This document shows positions 5,440-5,722 of a stretch of DNA of 5,722 nucleotides, in pieces. Within the stretch, counting starts at the first letter, position 1; every line of letters begins with the position of its first letter. The position numbers were made by a program, and so were the translations under genes. Source of the DNA: JBJSXF01 sp046086225 (GTDB lineage: Bacteria; Actinomycetota; Acidimicrobiia; IMCC26256; PALSA-610). The notes under the pieces are model-generated. The model ran no database searches. It was not told the origin of the DNA and saw only the letters and a program-made list of their open reading frames with translations. The stretch covers positions 1 to 5,722 of the forward strand of contig JBJSXF010000128.1 of assembly GCA_046086225.1 (NCBI GenBank), read 5' to 3'.

Positions 5440-5445
5440 AGTGTA
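5440..5445 (-). promoter_or_regulatory. Predicted -10 box (TACACT) of the propeller gene
   Basis: TACACT lies 23 bases before GTG 5416, leaving room for a short leader of about 16 bases that contains the Shine-Dalgarno sequence. The context CCCGTACACT is shared with the promoter at 3389-3394. The box is inside the segment bounded by the 76-bp repeats, so the gene carries its own promoter. No -35 box is clear. Confidence 0.45.
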
Positions 5446-5474
5446 CGGGCCGAACGAGGCCGCGCGCGACCGAA

Positions 5475-5550
5475 CGGTCCGGTGCCGAGGTCGCTAGAGC
5501 GGGAGGTTGCCGGTTGCGGCCCGGGTCGAGCCGGTGTCGCGGAACGCGGC
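5475..5550 (-). repeat. 76-bp direct repeat, right copy (3' end of the acyl-CoA dehydrogenase gene)
   Basis: This is the in-place copy: it covers the last 18 codons and TAG of the dehydrogenase gene and 19 bases beyond. Differences from the left copy are four single bases, one being the third base of the last Leu codon (CTC here, CTG there), one silent in an Ala codon (GCA here, GCG there), and two after the stop. No transposase or inverted terminal repeat is associated with it. Confidence 0.93.
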
Positions 5551-5722
5551 GATCGCCCGCTCGGCGGTGCGCATGAGGTGGATCTCGTCGGCGCCGTCGG
5601 CGAAGCGGGCCCAGCGGGCGTGGAGGAACATGTCGGCGAGCGGCGTGTCCTTCGAGTAGCCGAGGGCACCGTGCACCTGGATCGCCCGGTCGATGATCCG
5701 GTTCAGCGAGTTGGCGACGAAG
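5494..5722 (-). CDS. Acyl-CoA dehydrogenase, C-terminal fragment (N-terminus outside window)
   Basis: About 75 residues are visible, entering at the right edge with one partial codon and ending in TAG. The sequence FVANSLNRIIDRAIQVHGALG, then YSKDTPLADMF and RFADGADEIHLMRTAERAIAAF, is the classic C-terminal helical domain of acyl-CoA dehydrogenases: the IQVHGALG segment contacts FAD across the dimer and the DGADEIH loop is the DGxxEVH-type motif. These flavoenzymes oxidise acyl-CoA thioesters to enoyl-CoA, passing electrons to ETF; chain-length specificity cannot be judged, and the catalytic base is not recognisable in this part. The tail DTGSTRAATGNLPL after the last helix is duplicated downstream of the propeller gene. 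Coordinates are limited by the window edge; the GTG at 5676 inside IQVHG is not a start. Confidence 0.93.
   Translation of the reverse strand, partial: FVANSLNRIIDRAIQVHGALGYSKDTPLADMFLHARWARFADGADEIHLMRTAERAIAAFRDTGSTRAATGNLPL

Noticed and set aside
4224..5474. The segment between the 76-bp repeats as an insertion sequence
   Set aside because: It contains no transposase, and its ends show no convincing inverted repeats, so it is described only as a possible insertion.
4791..5669. Minus-strand frame of 292 codons covering the dehydrogenase end and propeller start
   Set aside because: It is out of frame with both real genes and is Arg/Pro/Ser-rich throughout, typical of a shadow frame.

Overview
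The window is GC-rich chromosomal DNA with dense, short-spaced genes. Two of them are luciferase-like (LLM) oxidoreductases, one of an F420-type family. With an acyl-CoA dehydrogenase, GTG starts and TANNNT -10 boxes placed just before start codons, this points to a high-GC actinobacterium, plausibly of the Acidimicrobiia. The taxon is an inference; there is no rRNA or marker gene here.

Layout from left to right: a RecB-family PD-(D/E)XK nuclease (minus strand, C-terminus cut by the window edge); a short divergent promoter region (512-604); a plus-strand LLM oxidoreductase resembling the MSMEG_2256/TIGR03617 group (605-1618). Convergent to it on the minus strand is a two-gene operon: a limonene-monooxygenase-like LLM protein (3382-2240) followed, with a GTGA overlap, by a DsbA/FrnE-type thiol oxidoreductase (2243-1623). 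Further right, all on the minus strand, are a probable 2OG-Fe(II) dioxygenase (4120-3416), a secreted seven-repeat beta-propeller-like protein (5416-4223) and the C-terminus of an acyl-CoA dehydrogenase (5722-5494).

The main discovery is in the DsbA-like gene. The codon at the first cysteine of its CPWC active site is TGA, giving U-P-W-C if read as selenocysteine. The upstream start is supported by a Shine-Dalgarno sequence and a 4-base overlap with the preceding gene, and the frame is open on both sides of the TGA. A standard gene caller would start the gene at an internal GTG after the TGA and lose the active site. A hand-drawn hairpin just after the TGA is a candidate bacterial SECIS element.

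The second notable structure is a pair of 76-bp direct repeats (72/76 identical), made of the last 18 codons and stop of the acyl-CoA dehydrogenase gene plus 19 bases after it. The second copy begins exactly at the stop codon of the secreted propeller gene, so this gene and its promoter look like a 1.25-kb insertion that duplicated the 3' end of the dehydrogenase gene. Four genes have a TANNNT box 6-8 bases before the start codon and no Shine-Dalgarno sequence, which suggests leaderless transcripts; the two genes that do have leaders or are operon-internal carry Shine-Dalgarno sequences.

Functionally the genes are a mix of flavin/F420 oxidoreductases, fatty-acid oxidation, DNA repair and a surface/secreted protein; no single pathway joins them. 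No tRNA, rRNA, CRISPR array or transposase was found, and there is no gene-free stretch over 300 bases.
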